64,000 bases of DNA from Erwinia rhapontici (GTDB lineage: Bacteria > Pseudomonadota > Gammaproteobacteria > Enterobacterales > Enterobacteriaceae), in assembly GCF_012271765.1 (NCBI RefSeq), contig NZ_VRKO01000004.1, positions 178,464-242,463 of the forward strand. The letters run 5' to 3'. The notes beneath the pieces are model-generated. The model did not search any database. It was not told the DNA's origin and saw nothing but the letters and a program-made list of their open reading frames with translations. A program made the position numbers and the translations under genes. This document shows, piece after piece, positions 35,917 to 45,918 of the stretch; the stretch's first letter is position 1, and each line of letters begins with the position of its first letter.

Positions 35917-36660
35917 TTAACAACAGGCCAGCTCGAAATCGAAGCGGGCAGGAACTTCACCACGTTCGCTGTCCAGTGGCAGAAAACGGATGGCATAACG
36001 GCTTTTATGGCCAGAAATCTGAGGATATAACGCATCATCCAACCGGAGTTGCATACGCAACAGGTCAGCTCCTTCCGCATTATCCTGGAAGAAACCATTC
36101 AGGCTGGTGTGATTACGGAATATCCCTGACTGGCGAATCAGATCGAGGATCATTGTCAGCGCCTGTTGTATCGGTACGAGCGATGCCATCCAGGTGGTCA
36201 CCTGCTGGTCACGCAGGTGCTGTTCAATATGAAGCCAGATATGTAGCGTAGGCAGATCAAAGCTACAGCAGCCTCCTGGAATGCTCAGGCGCTGACGCAC
36301 CAGGGCTATCAGCCGTTCTTCGCGTAAAATCTGGCCCATGCGGGGGGCGGACATCAACGTAGCACCGAAACTTTTAAGATCGCTGCGCAGTGAGTTAATA
36401 CGCGCCATATCTACGCCAGGCACTTCCGCCCAGCCCAGCAGTTTCTGCTGCTGACGTTCAAGTTCTTTCAGGATATCTGTACGAAGCTCGCCGCGCTCAA
36501 AGACGTCCAGGAGTTCGGCAGCATTACGGAAAAAGGTCAGGGCACCCAAATGGTCGGTGATTTTCTGGCTGGCAGTCAGCTGTTTTAGTAAAAATTCGAT
36601 ACGCAGCCAGGTGCGCATTTTCTCATTCAGAGGGTGCTCAAATAGAACCATTGTACTCAT
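35917..36660 (-). CDS. zapD: ZapD, FtsZ-ring-associated protein
   Basis: A 247-residue cytoplasmic protein, the same length as E. coli ZapD. It crosslinks FtsZ filaments through the FtsZ C-terminal peptide. The start is the ATG at 36660 ([24 protein letters not shown]); the upstream extension from 36720 overlaps coaE. Conserved stretches include [20 protein letters not shown] and the C-terminal DFELACC. It lies 4 bases after coaE. Confidence 0.95.
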   Translation of the reverse strand: MSTMVLFEHPLNEKMRTWLRIEFLLKQLTASQKITDHLGALTFFRNAAELLDVFERGELRTDILKELERQQQKLLGWAEVPGVDMARINSLRSDLKSFGATLMSAPRMGQILREERLIALVRQRLSIPGGCCSFDLPTLHIWLHIEQHLRDQQVTTWMASLVPIQQALTMILDLIRQSGIFRNHTSLNGFFQDNAEGADLLRMQLRLDDALYPQISGHKSRYAIRFLPLDSERGEVPARFDFELACC

Positions 36661-36664
36661 ACTG

Positions 36665-37276
36665 TTAATCCCGATAGCGTGTCGCAGCCAGCGCCAGATA
36701 ACGCTGGTTGAGTTCGGCAACGTGCGCTGTCACCGTCTCAAGCGACCCGCAGTTATCAATAATATCATCCGCTACTGCCAGACGCGCTTCGCGTGTTGCC
36801 TGTGCAGCAAGAATATTCTCAGCCTGTTCACGGCTAATGTTATCACGGCTCATGGTCCGGGCCAGTTGCGTTTCACGGTCTACATCGACCACCAGTACCC
36901 GGTCAGCCAGATGCTGCAAATTATTCTCCACCAGTAGAGGAACCACCCACAGACACCATAGTGACTGGGTTAATGCTAGCTGCTGTCGGGTTTCTGCATG
37001 GATAAGAGGATGTAACAAATTATCAATCCAGCGTTTTTCCGCTGGAGAGCTGAAAATTTTCTGGCGTAATGCCGGCCGGTTTAACGAGCCATCCGGGTGC
37101 AGCACATCGTCGCCAAATCGGGCGTGAATAGCGGCTAGCGCGGGCTGGCCCTTTTCCACCACCTGACGTGCGATAATATCCGCATCGACAATATCAACGC
37201 CCAGTGAGGCAAAGGCATTCGCAATGGTACTTTTTCCGCTGCCGATACCACCGGTCAGCGCTACGGTATAGCGCAT
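36665..37276 (-). CDS. coaE: CoaE, dephospho-CoA kinase
   Basis: A 203-residue P-loop kinase (206 in E. coli) for the last step of coenzyme A synthesis. The nucleotide loop GGIGSGKST is at residues 9-17 and [11 protein letters not shown] near 33-43. The start is the ATG at 37276; a frame from 37339 would add 21 unsupported residues. It is the first gene of coaE-zapD-yacG and divergent from guaC, with about 250 bases between. Confidence 0.96.
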   Translation of the reverse strand: MRYTVALTGGIGSGKSTIANAFASLGVDIVDADIIARQVVEKGQPALAAIHARFGDDVLHPDGSLNRPALRQKIFSSPAEKRWIDNLLHPLIHAETRQQLALTQSLWCLWVVPLLVENNLQHLADRVLVVDVDRETQLARTMSRDNISREQAENILAAQATREARLAVADDIIDNCGSLETVTAHVAELNQRYLALAATRYRD

Positions 37277-37525
37277 AGGTCTTGATTCTCTCTGCCTTGT
37301 CGTACTGGAATTTGCGCGTTGAAGGCAAATTTGAGGCACAGATCACAAGACAAATTCACAGGTAAATTTCTCGAATTGTAGCCTAAATAAATCAAATTTC
37401 GCAGTCTTGTCGGCGCGTTTTTAGCGCGTATGATAGCGTCACTGGAGCGGGCAATTTGCTTATGACCAAAAGTGTTGCCCGCAGAGTGCGTTATTGCACC
37501 AACGCCATCAACCAGGAAATCTGTT

Positions 37526-38566
37526 ATGCGTATCGAAGAAGATATTAAGTTAGGCTTCAAAGATGTTCTTATCCGGCCAAAGCGTTCAACGCTGCAAAGC
37601 CGTTCTCAGGTTGAGCTGGAGCGTCAGTTTACCTTCAAGCATTCAGGTATTGCCTGGTCAGGCGTACCGATCATTGCCGCGAATATGGATACCGTCGGTA
37701 CTTTCAGCATGGCACAAGCACTGGCCTCATTCGATATCCTCACCGCAGTGCATAAGCATTACAGCGTTGAGCAGTGGCGGGCATTTGTTGAGCGTTCCAC
37801 GCCTGCGGTGCTTCAGCATGTCATGGTGTCGACCGGCACGTCTGAGGCAGATTTCCTGAAGTTACAACAAATCCTGGCGTTATCACCGGCACTCAATTTT
37901 ATCTGTATCGATGTGGCTAATGGCTACTCTGAGCACTTTGTGGCTTTCCTGCGGCGGGCACGCGAAGCCTGTCCGGGGAAAACCATCTGCGCCGGCAACG
38001 TCGTGACGGGCGAAATGGTCGAGGAACTGATCCTTTCCGGGGCAGATATTGTGAAAGTCGGTATCGGCCCGGGTTCTGTTTGTACTACCCGAGTGAAAAC
38101 GGGGGTTGGCTACCCGCAGCTGTCTGCCGTTATTGAGTGTGCCGATGCGGCGCATGGATTGGGCGGCCAAATCGTGAGTGATGGTGGTTGTTCGGTGCCT
38201 GGCGATGTTGCAAAAGCTTTCGGTGGCGGAGCCGATTTTGTCATGCTTGGCGGTATGCTGGCGGCCCATGATGAATGTGAAGGGACGCTGGTCGAAGAGA
38301 ACGGCGAACAGTTTATGCTGTTCTACGGCATGAGTTCAGAGTCGGCCATGAAGCGTCATGTAGGCGGTGTTGCGCAATACCGTGCAGCTGAAGGAAAAAC
38401 CGTTAAATTGCCGCTTCGTGGGCCTGTTGAGTTTACCGCACGCGATATTCTCGGCGGCCTGCGTTCAGCTTGTACTTATGTGGGCGCTGAGCGCTTGAAA
38501 GAACTGACCAAGCGCACGACGTTTATTCGTGTTAATGAGCAGGAAAACCGCATTTTTAACCGATAA
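37526..38566 (+). CDS. guaC: GuaC, GMP reductase
   Basis: A 346-residue TIM-barrel enzyme (347 in E. coli) that converts GMP to IMP with NADPH. The catalytic cysteine is C186 in GPGSVCTTR. The start is the ATG at 37526 ([21 protein letters not shown]); the upstream frame from 37472 adds 18 residues without support. It is a single-gene unit, divergent from coaE and convergent with hofC across a GC-rich hairpin. Confidence 0.96.
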   Translation: MRIEEDIKLGFKDVLIRPKRSTLQSRSQVELERQFTFKHSGIAWSGVPIIAANMDTVGTFSMAQALASFDILTAVHKHYSVEQWRAFVERSTPAVLQHVMVSTGTSEADFLKLQQILALSPALNFICIDVANGYSEHFVAFLRRAREACPGKTICAGNVVTGEMVEELILSGADIVKVGIGPGSVCTTRVKTGVGYPQLSAVIECADAAHGLGGQIVSDGGCSVPGDVAKAFGGGADFVMLGGMLAAHDECEGTLVEENGEQFMLFYGMSSESAMKRHVGGVAQYRAAEGKTVKLPLRGPVEFTARDILGGLRSACTYVGAERLKELTKRTTFIRVNEQENRIFNR

Positions 38567-38592
38567 GAATAGCCTTTAACGCCACAAGTGCT

Positions 38593-38610
38593 CCCGCCCA
38601 ACCGGGCGGG
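38593..38610. terminator. Hairpin between convergent guaC and hofC
   Basis: CCCGCCC (38593-38599) and GGGCGGG (38604-38610) form a perfect 7-bp stem with a 4-base loop in the 54-base gap. There is no immediate T tract, so termination is likely but not certain. Confidence 0.5.
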
Positions 38611-38620
38611 GACATGGTTT

Positions 38621-39820
38621 TTAGCCGAGCGCATCCCCTAACCGGAACACGGGCAGATACATCGCCACCACCAGCGTGCCCACAATTCCCCCAATGACCA
38701 CCATCATTAATGGCTCTAGTGCGGCGGCCAACTGGTCTGCCAACTGATGGGTCTGTTGTTCATGCCAGCTTGCCAGTCTTTCCAGTAACGTATCCAGTGA
38801 CCCTGACTCTTCGCCCACCTTGACCAACTGATAACACAGTGGGGTGAACAACGTATGCGACTTCAGCGCCTGATGCAGCGGATTACCGGCAGCGATATGT
38901 TGCTGTAACTGCATGATGGCCTCACGCCAGAGTAGGGGCGAAAGCGTTTTCTCAACCGCCTGAAGGCTTTGCAGCAGAGTCAGCCCGGCACGCTGAGTCA
39001 TGGAGAGCGTGGTAAATATCTGGGTCAACAGACTGCCCTGATACAGCGTGGCAATCAGCGGCAATCTGAGTAACAGACGCTGTTCTCGCCGCTGCCAGGC
39101 TTGGGATGTCCTGCGCTGAACGTTCCAAAAAACACCGATACTCACAATAAACACCATAAATATCAGTGCCTGTTGCTGTAGTAGCTTAGAAAATGCAATG
39201 ACCGCGGAGGTAAAGGCGGGGAGTGGCGCGTTGAAGGTGTGGTAAATTTCGACGAACTCCGGTAACACAAATACCAGCATACCGATGCTGACCAGCAGGG
39301 CGACCGCCAGAATAAAGAGTGGATAGCGTAGTGCTTTTTTCACTTTCAGCTGTAGCTGTTGCTGCCGTTCTTGCTGGCTTGCCAGTTGCTGGCAGCACTC
39401 ATCCAGCTCCCCTGTCAGTTCGCCAATGTGCACCAGTGCCGGAAACAGCGGTGGGAAAACATCCGGCCATGCAGCCAGCGCCTGCGAGAAAGGTTCTCCG
39501 GCGGAAATGCTCTGCTGAAGCCGCAACAACAGCGCCTGCCAGCCGGGTTCAGGGTGATCTTCGCCCAGCAGCTGTAAACTGCCCGTCAGGGGAATTCCCG
39601 CTTTCAGTAACGTTGCCAACTGGCGGACAAATGCGTTCTTCTGTTGCCACTGCCAGTGACGCGGAGCATAGCTGCGGCCACGGGCGATCTTTAACGGGAG
39701 CTGATGAACAGCCGCAAGATCCTCAATAATCTGCCCGGCGCTGGTGGCAAAACTGCTTCCCTGATGTAACTGCCCGTCGTCGTCAATCGACTGCCAGCGG
39801 AAAAGTGTTCGTTTATTCAT
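38621..39820 (-). CDS. hofC: HofC, type IV pilus inner-membrane platform protein
   Basis: A 399-residue GspF/PilC-family protein (400 in E. coli). Two T2SSF domains (about 60-185 and 265-385) each end in transmembrane helices. It forms the membrane platform around which the pilus assembles. The ATG at 39820 was chosen; an earlier one at 39829 is possible. It overlaps the hofB stop by 8 bases. Last gene of ppdD-hofB-hofC. Confidence 0.92.
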   Translation of the reverse strand: MNKRTLFRWQSIDDDGQLHQGSSFATSAGQIIEDLAAVHQLPLKIARGRSYAPRHWQWQQKNAFVRQLATLLKAGIPLTGSLQLLGEDHPEPGWQALLLRLQQSISAGEPFSQALAAWPDVFPPLFPALVHIGELTGELDECCQQLASQQERQQQLQLKVKKALRYPLFILAVALLVSIGMLVFVLPEFVEIYHTFNAPLPAFTSAVIAFSKLLQQQALIFMVFIVSIGVFWNVQRRTSQAWQRREQRLLLRLPLIATLYQGSLLTQIFTTLSMTQRAGLTLLQSLQAVEKTLSPLLWREAIMQLQQHIAAGNPLHQALKSHTLFTPLCYQLVKVGEESGSLDTLLERLASWHEQQTHQLADQLAAALEPLMMVVIGGIVGTLVVAMYLPVFRLGDALG

Positions 39821-41210
39821 CACTACCACCCGCTACACGGGTTAACTCTTCCAGAGTGGTATCGCCACGATTCACGCAGTGAAGCCCCTCAACAAACAGT
39901 GAGTTCAGTCCTTGTTGACGTGCAATATCTGCCAGCTCTTCCGGGCGTGCCGATTTTGCCAGCGCATTTTGCAGCCGCGCAGTGATGGGTAGTAGCTCAA
40001 ACAGTGGCAGACGCCCATAGAAACCAGAAAAACAGTGTTCACAACCCACCGCACGCCAGTTCTGCACGGTACCCGGCCAGATATGAGGCGGAAAATGGGC
40101 CGTTGCTTCTGCGGGCTGGCGGCAGTGTTTGCACAGCCTGCGAACCAGACGTTGAGCAATCACCAGTTTGAGCGCAGAGGCCAGCAGATAGCCTGGCACC
40201 CCCATTTGCCCCAAACGTACCAGCGTTTCAGTGGTGGAGTTAGTATGCAGAGTCGATAGCACCAGATGTCCAGTTTGAGCGGCTTTAACGGCGATCTCAG
40301 CGGTTTCTCCATCGCGGATCTCACCGATCATAATGACATCGGGATCCTGGCGCAGCAGGGCGCGTAATACGCGATGAAAATCGAGCCCGGATCGGGCATG
40401 AATCTGGGTTTGGTTCACGCCTGCCAGGGGGATCTCCACCGGATCTTCCACGCTGCAAAGATTACGTGTGGCGACATTTAGCCAACTGAGGCCACTGTAA
40501 AGCGTGAACGTTTTTCCACTTCCAGTGGGGCCGGTGACCAGAATCATTCCCTGAGGGCGGGATAATGCATCACGGTAGCGCTTGAGAAGCGGGCCAGGCA
40601 TACCGATATTCTCCAGTGCAATTGCCCGCGTATCGCTTTGCAACAGGCGCACCACCGCCTTTTCACCAAAGCGGGTGGGCAGCGTCGACAGGCGAAATGA
40701 TTCCGTCGTATTGTTCAGCGCCAGTGAAAACTGCCCGTCCTGTGGGACGCGGCGTTCCGCAATATCGAGGCCCGCAAGAATTTTAAGTCGTGCGATGAGT
40801 GCTGCGCTATTTTCACAGCCTGTTGCCGGCAGCAGTTGCATGACGCCATCGACGCGCAAGCGCAGACGTAACCCATTTTCCTGTGGTTCGATATGCAGGT
40901 CAGAGGCACGTTTTTGCAGTGCCTGGGCCAGCAGATAATCCACTTTTTCTACCGCTGTACCGCTATGCTCTTCCGGGGCAGGTTCTTGCGCGGCTGTTGT
41001 CATTGTCTGTCGGGAAAACTGCTCCAGCCTTGCCTGTGGCCAGCATTCGACATTAATTGCGCTATGCGTAGCGAAGCGTAATTCAGTCATCATTTCATGA
41101 CTGGGTGAGTCTGCCAGCGCAATGTGAAGCCGTTGCGGATTGCATTCAATAATTACGGCTTGGTAACGGTGGCAGATAGCCTCCAGCGCCCGCTGTGTCT
41201 CTACTGTCAT
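39813..41210 (-). CDS. hofB: HofB, type IV pilus assembly ATPase
   Basis: A 465-residue GspE/PilB-family ATPase (461 in E. coli). It has an N-terminal domain, a Walker A loop GPTGSGKT (about 239-246), Asp and His boxes, and a zinc-type tetracysteine (LCKHC and VGCEHC, about 361-392). It is the cytoplasmic motor for pilin polymerisation. The start ATG at 41210 overlaps the ppdD stop by 4 bases. Confidence 0.93.
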   Translation of the reverse strand: MTVETQRALEAICHRYQAVIIECNPQRLHIALADSPSHEMMTELRFATHSAINVECWPQARLEQFSRQTMTTAAQEPAPEEHSGTAVEKVDYLLAQALQKRASDLHIEPQENGLRLRLRVDGVMQLLPATGCENSAALIARLKILAGLDIAERRVPQDGQFSLALNNTTESFRLSTLPTRFGEKAVVRLLQSDTRAIALENIGMPGPLLKRYRDALSRPQGMILVTGPTGSGKTFTLYSGLSWLNVATRNLCSVEDPVEIPLAGVNQTQIHARSGLDFHRVLRALLRQDPDVIMIGEIRDGETAEIAVKAAQTGHLVLSTLHTNSTTETLVRLGQMGVPGYLLASALKLVIAQRLVRRLCKHCRQPAEATAHFPPHIWPGTVQNWRAVGCEHCFSGFYGRLPLFELLPITARLQNALAKSARPEELADIARQQGLNSLFVEGLHCVNRGDTTLEELTRVAGGSDE

Positions 41211-41650
41211 GGCGTCTCATCCTCATCAAAACGGAATACATCCTGACAGGCGTCCTTCAGTCCGCTATTGGTGCTGCTACAACTGCGCTGCCAGCTTAAC
41301 TGGCCATCATTGCTATTCCACTGGGGGCTCAGTTTCACACTCAGCCCTTTGAGGCTCTCCTGGCCGGTAAGCGTGATGACTCCTGCATTGGTGGTCAGTG
41401 CCGAAACATAGCGTGAGGTCCGTTCAGCCGGAACCCCGTTACTCCCCGCGCTACAGTTTCCACTGCTACCGCGTTCAATGGCGCACAGCTCTACGGCGGT
41501 TTTATACGGCATCGCCGTTTGCAGCATATCGGTGAGTGCGGCTTTTTGCAGATAGCCCTGGTAAGCGGGCAGGCCGATGGCGCTGAGAATGGCAATAATC
41601 GCGATGACAATCATCAGTTCGATCAGGGTAAAGCCCTCTTGGTAGTTCAT
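41207..41650 (-). CDS. ppdD: PpdD, type IV major pilin
   Basis: A 147-residue type IVa pilin (146 in E. coli). The short basic leader MNYQEG is followed by the cleavage site G6/F7 and the hydrophobic helix FTLIELMIVIAIIAILSAIG with glutamate 5 of the mature protein. Four cysteines in the globular part may form disulfides. It is exported and cleaved by the prepilin peptidase encoded at 34310-35101. First gene of ppdD-hofB-hofC, with GGAGG 9 bases upstream of the ATG. Confidence 0.95.
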   Translation of the reverse strand: MNYQEGFTLIELMIVIAIIAILSAIGLPAYQGYLQKAALTDMLQTAMPYKTAVELCAIERGSSGNCSAGSNGVPAERTSRYVSALTTNAGVITLTGQESLKGLSVKLSPQWNSNDGQLSWQRSCSSTNSGLKDACQDVFRFDEDETP

Positions 41651-41811
41651 GGTAAACCTCCTTGTGTATTGAGGCTGGCAACATAAACCCGGGATGTGCG
41701 GTCAGCCAGCGGCAAACGGCAGCTTTCAGAGGAGGGACGTAAAGAGTTTTGGGCGTTACAGAGAGTTGCGGGTAACCAGGAAGCCATCTCGCAAAACCGA
41801 AACGCAGGCAG

Positions 41812-41838
41812 AAAAAAGGCCAGCATGTATGGCTGGCC
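41812..41838 (-). terminator. nadC intrinsic terminator
   Basis: On the minus strand GGCCAGC (41838-41832) and GCTGGCC (41824-41818) form a 7-bp stem, followed by six T residues (41817-41812). It lies 55 bases after the nadC stop and separates nadC from the pilin operon. The remaining 160 bases to ppdD should hold the ppdD promoter, which I could not place. Confidence 0.88.
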
Positions 41839-41892
41839 TGGGGTACAACGAGGACATTGTCTGACGCGATATCTCTTAAGCGTCGTTACCTT

Positions 41893-42822
<930 letters not shown>

Positions 42823-42863
42823 CTAGCGCGTTTACTGCACCCATACCAGCCAGCGCCACGTGA

Positions 42864-43262
42864 TCATCCGTCATTCTCCACCGGCCAGTGAAAGGCGTTA
42901 CCGCTGGCAAAAGACCAGTCCTCTGGCTGCGTAAAGCTCAGGGTGACCATCACATCCTCCGGGCGCACCGACAGTTCAGAGGCCAATCGGTGTGCCAGAT
43001 GATGATAGAACTGATGTTTTTGCTGTGTCGAGCGGGGCCGGCCGGCAGTGATATGGAACCAGATAAATCCCTCCGAGCGTGGGCCGCCAAGATAGTGGCG
43101 CGGGAACACGCGCTGGCCTGGCGCATATTCATCCAGTAGCTGAAAACAGTCGTCGGTGGGGACGTCGAAGAAGTCCACCAGGGTGCGGTGCAGAATCTCA
43201 GACAACGCCTGACGGAAAACAGGCGTTGTGCCTGCGGGCAGGGCAATACGGCTGAAAGGCAT
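42864..43262 (-). CDS. Tautomerase-family protein
   Basis: A 132-residue protein that begins M-P, so after removal of Met the N-terminal proline could act as the catalytic base of the 4-oxalocrotonate tautomerase superfamily. The pattern (PFSRIALPAG; IWFHITAGRPRSTQQKHQFYHHLAHRLASELSVRPEDVMVTLSF) matches the Tautomerase_2 group with a fused double unit. Substrate unknown. It ends 80 bases from nadC, follows the carboxymuconolactone-decarboxylase gene by 5 bases, and the two face a divergent LysR regulator that probably controls them. Confidence 0.8.
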   Translation of the reverse strand: MPFSRIALPAGTTPVFRQALSEILHRTLVDFFDVPTDDCFQLLDEYAPGQRVFPRHYLGGPRSEGFIWFHITAGRPRSTQQKHQFYHHLAHRLASELSVRPEDVMVTLSFTQPEDWSFASGNAFHWPVENDG

Positions 43263-43267
43263 GTCGG

Positions 43268-43588
43268 TTACTCCTGAGGTTGATGACCGGGCTGGGTTAA
43301 ATGGCCGAGGGCTGAGACGGCAGCGGGCCAGCCGCAGTAGAACGCCAGGTGCGTCATCACTTCGGCCAGTTCGGCGTTACTCAGGCCATGTTGCCGGGCA
43401 AAATCCAGGTGCCAGGGTAACTGCTGGTCTCGGCCGAGGGCGATTAACGCCGCCACCGTGATCAGGCTGCGCTCGCGCTTACTCAGTTCGGGTCTCTGCC
43501 AGATCGTGCCGAACAGTGTCTGCTCAGTTATCGCTGCCAGCGTGGGCGCGACGCTGGCCAGGCTGTGACGGTCAAGAGGGGTGGTCAT
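43268..43588 (-). CDS. Carboxymuconolactone decarboxylase-family protein
   Basis: A 106-residue helical protein of the CMD family (ERSLITVAALIALGRDQQLPWHLDFARQHGLSNAELAEVMTHLAFYCGWPAA). It has only one cysteine in the region where AhpD-like peroxidases have CxxC, so it resembles gamma-carboxymuconolactone decarboxylase-type members rather than a peroxidase. It is 5 bases upstream of the tautomerase gene and divergent from the LysR gene. The pair suggests a small aromatic or lactone degradation step; substrate unknown. Confidence 0.8.
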   Translation of the reverse strand: MTTPLDRHSLASVAPTLAAITEQTLFGTIWQRPELSKRERSLITVAALIALGRDQQLPWHLDFARQHGLSNAELAEVMTHLAFYCGWPAAVSALGHLTQPGHQPQE

Positions 43589-43692
43589 GTTGCTGTTCCT
43601 GTAGTGAGGAAGAAGTCAGCAGCATAGAACGCGAAAATAGTTTATAAAATCGCATAGATTGGTATCAATAATCCCGAAAAACAGGATGATTA

Positions 43693-44604
43693 ATGCAACC
43701 GTTTAAACGTATGACTTTCGATCTGGATGCGTTACGCACGTTTGTTCTCGGTATTGAACTGGGAAGTTTTGCGCAGGCGGCCGATCGCCTGAACCGCTCG
43801 ACATCTGCCGTCAGCGCACAGCTTAAAAAACTGGAACAGCAAACGGGGTTACTCCTGTTGCAGAAAAGCGGGCGACGCCTGATGCTCACCGATGATGGAG
43901 AGTTACTGATGGCTTACGGGCGGCGCCTGCTGGCGCTCAATGATGAAGCGTTTAGCGCATTGTCCGGGCGGGATATTGCTGGCAACGTGCGCATTGGGTT
44001 ACAGGAAGATTTTGGCGAGACGTTGCTGCCAGCGCTGCTGGGGCAGTTTTCTCGGGCACACCCTCTGATACAGATCTCCGCGCGCATCGGGCGTAACAGC
44101 GAACTACTTCAGGGGATTCGTCAGGGAGAGCTGGATCTGGCACTGTGCTGGCAGGGTGAGGAAACCTCACGTTTTATGCAGCCACTACCCGCTGCACCGC
44201 TGTGCTGGATAGGATGTGATGAGTCGCCGTTTACGCAATGGATGGAACAAGGTGATGTTTTACCGCTGCTGCTGTTTGATGCACCTTGTGTGATGCGGAC
44301 CCGTGCTATTGATGCACTGGACCATGCTGCAATTCCGTGGCGGGTGGCATTTACCAGCCGGAGTCTGAGTGGCATCTGGGCCGCCGCTGCCGCCGGGTTG
44401 GGCGTGACGCTACGTAGCGGGTTTGGCCTGCCAGTCGGACTACAGCGACTGCAGCATCCGCTGTTGCCGCAAGTGGCCGATTTAGGCCTGGTGCTGCATC
44501 TAGGGCAGGAGATTTTACCTCCTGCCGCCGCTCGTTTACGCGAAATACTGCTTGCGCAGCTGGCCCCGGTGTTGCCGCAGGCCAGCCTCGCTACAGCGGG
44601 ATAA
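43693..44604 (+). CDS. LysR-family transcriptional regulator
   Basis: A 303-residue LysR regulator with an N-terminal winged helix-turn-helix (about 10-68, LRTFVLGIELGSFAQAADRLNRSTSAVSAQLKKLE) and a substrate-binding-like effector domain (about 95-295). It is divergent from the CMD and tautomerase genes across a 104-base gap, the usual layout for control of a neighbouring operon. The ATG at 43693 follows AGGATG; a second ATG at 43711 has no ribosome site. The effector is unknown. It resembles LrhA-type members only in general build. The 3' end overlaps the anti-sigma gene by 14 bases. Confidence 0.85.
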   Translation: MQPFKRMTFDLDALRTFVLGIELGSFAQAADRLNRSTSAVSAQLKKLEQQTGLLLLQKSGRRLMLTDDGELLMAYGRRLLALNDEAFSALSGRDIAGNVRIGLQEDFGETLLPALLGQFSRAHPLIQISARIGRNSELLQGIRQGELDLALCWQGEETSRFMQPLPAAPLCWIGCDESPFTQWMEQGDVLPLLLFDAPCVMRTRAIDALDHAAIPWRVAFTSRSLSGIWAAAAAGLGVTLRSGFGLPVGLQRLQHPLLPQVADLGLVLHLGQEILPPAAARLREILLAQLAPVLPQASLATAG

Positions 44605-45250
44605 CTTTACCGCTGTACAGTACGGGGCCGGTCGGCTGCCCGGTTGGGGAGCCACCGCGCGGTTCAAGACTGATAGCAAGCGTTGGCAGGCTGGCCAGCT
44701 GAATTTCCTTCACGGCCACCTGCTGAAGAGCTGAATGATCAATCAGCCCAAGCGATTGCGGTTTTTCCCCTGGCGGGATCAGCCACAGCTGCAAGCTGCG
44801 ATCGGACTGCACGGCAGAGGCATTGATGGCCTGGACTGTGAGCTGCGTTTTATCCGGGCTGAGGCTGACCACCCAGGATCCTTGCTGGCTGTCACCGTTA
44901 AGGACCGCCACGGTCTGCGGTGCCGGAGGCACAGTAAACTGGTTATACAGCAATGCCCCGGCAAACGAGGCGGCCAGCGCCCAGCCGAGCCATGGCCAGC
45001 GCACACTGCTCTTACGCATTTTATCGGCAGGAAGCCCACGGGCGATGCGTTGCCACACCGCTTCCGGCGGGATAACAGGCGTAACCCGCTGATCCAGTTC
45101 AGAGAGTGAATTCTGCCAACGGCTGACTTCTGCCGCCAGCTCAGGTTCCTGCGTCAGGCGACGGGAAAAACGCTGGCGTGCTGCACCACGCAGGGTGCCA
45201 AGGGCATATTCTGCGGCCAGTGCTGAGTCAAAATCGCGTCTGCTTTTCAT
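44591..45250 (-). CDS. RskA-type membrane anti-sigma factor
   Basis: A 219-residue single-pass inner-membrane protein. The N-terminal cytoplasmic part (about 1-85) lacks the His-Cys-Cys zinc motif, as in RskA. One helix lies around 90-108 (WLGWALAASFAGALLYNQF). The periplasmic domain (about 112-219) matches the anti-sigma-K factor family, with segments like QGSWVVSLSPDKTQLTVQ and LQLWLIPPGEKPQSLGLID. It should hold the ECF sigma factor encoded just upstream until a signal triggers proteolysis. The ATG at 45250 overlaps the sigma stop as ATGA; a start four codons upstream is possible. Confidence 0.87.
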   Translation of the reverse strand: MKSRRDFDSALAAEYALGTLRGAARQRFSRRLTQEPELAAEVSRWQNSLSELDQRVTPVIPPEAVWQRIARGLPADKMRKSSVRWPWLGWALAASFAGALLYNQFTVPPAPQTVAVLNGDSQQGSWVVSLSPDKTQLTVQAINASAVQSDRSLQLWLIPPGEKPQSLGLIDHSALQQVAVKEIQLASLPTLAISLEPRGGSPTGQPTGPVLYSGKVIPL

Positions 45251-45792
45251 ATGCCCACACACTCTTTTAGTTGAGTTAATGCACGGCGGATCCAGCTTTT
45301 AATGGTTCCGGCAGGCTGCTCCAGGTGCAGGGCAATTTCACTGTGCGACAGCCCCTGGTAATACGCCAGCGTGATGCTTTGCCGCTGTTCAGACGTCAAC
45401 TGCGTCATACAGTCTGCCAGCCTGCGCGACTCCGAGCCTGAAGGTAACTCTGCTGGTGAACGGTCAACATCGAAAAGGGTGTCATCCTCTTCCAGTTCTT
45501 CAACGCGGTTGTCCTGCAGGCGCAGATAATCAATAGCGCGATTGCGCACAATATTGGTGAGCCAGGTCTTGGGGGCACTGAGCGCCGGGTCGAAGCTGCC
45601 AGCACGCTGCCAGACAGTAAGGAAACTGTCGTGCAGAACCTCTTCTGCCCAGTCGCGTCGGCGTAACATCCGCAATGCGATGGCAAAAAGGTAGGGTGAA
45701 TAACGGTGGTAGGTCGCTTCAAAAGCCCGTTTATCGCCGGCCGCAATGGCCTTCATTAACAAAATCTGGCTATCTGTTACGTCGTCCGTCAT
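45247..45792 (-). CDS. ECF sigma factor (SigK-like)
   Basis: A 181-residue group 4 sigma factor with only region 2 (about 23-92, FEATYHRYSPYLFAIALRML and TWLTNIVRNRAIDYLRL) and region 4 (about 125-178, ending in the helix-turn-helix GLSHSEIALHLEQPAGTIKSWIRRAL). Pairing with an RskA-like anti-sigma and a FAS1 gene points to the SigK group (inference). The start is the ATG at 45792, with AGGACG upstream. A hairpin followed by eight T residues ends 12 bases before the start, so expression may depend on readthrough from the FAS1 gene. Confidence 0.9.
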   Translation of the reverse strand: MTDDVTDSQILLMKAIAAGDKRAFEATYHRYSPYLFAIALRMLRRRDWAEEVLHDSFLTVWQRAGSFDPALSAPKTWLTNIVRNRAIDYLRLQDNRVEELEEDDTLFDVDRSPAELPSGSESRRLADCMTQLTSEQRQSITLAYYQGLSHSEIALHLEQPAGTIKSWIRRALTQLKECVGI

Positions 45793-45803
45793 GAAACGTC
45801 CTG

Positions 45804-45848
45804 AAAAAAAAGAGGTGCAGAAGGAGTATGAAAAAAACCTGCTGCACC
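45804..45848 (-). terminator. Terminator-like hairpin between FAS1 and sigma genes
   Basis: On the minus strand GGTGCAG (45848-45842) pairs with CTGCACC (45820-45814) around a 21-base loop, followed by TC and eight T residues (45811-45804). Most FAS1 transcripts could end here, with partial readthrough into the sigma gene. The loop is long, so efficiency is uncertain. Confidence 0.55.
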
Positions 45849-45852
45849 AATT

Positions 45853-45885
45853 ATATACCCTTTATTTTTACATCAGCGGGTATAT
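45853..45885. repeat. ATATACCC/GGGTATAT inverted repeat
   Basis: Perfect 8-base arms (45853-45860 and 45878-45885) lie 17 bases apart in the FAS1-sigma gap. It could be a regulator site or a second AT-rich hairpin in the FAS1 3' region. Function not known. Confidence 0.45.
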
Positions 45886-45918
45886 TTAATTTTTCCCTTG
45901 GTGTTGGCACACGATGGA

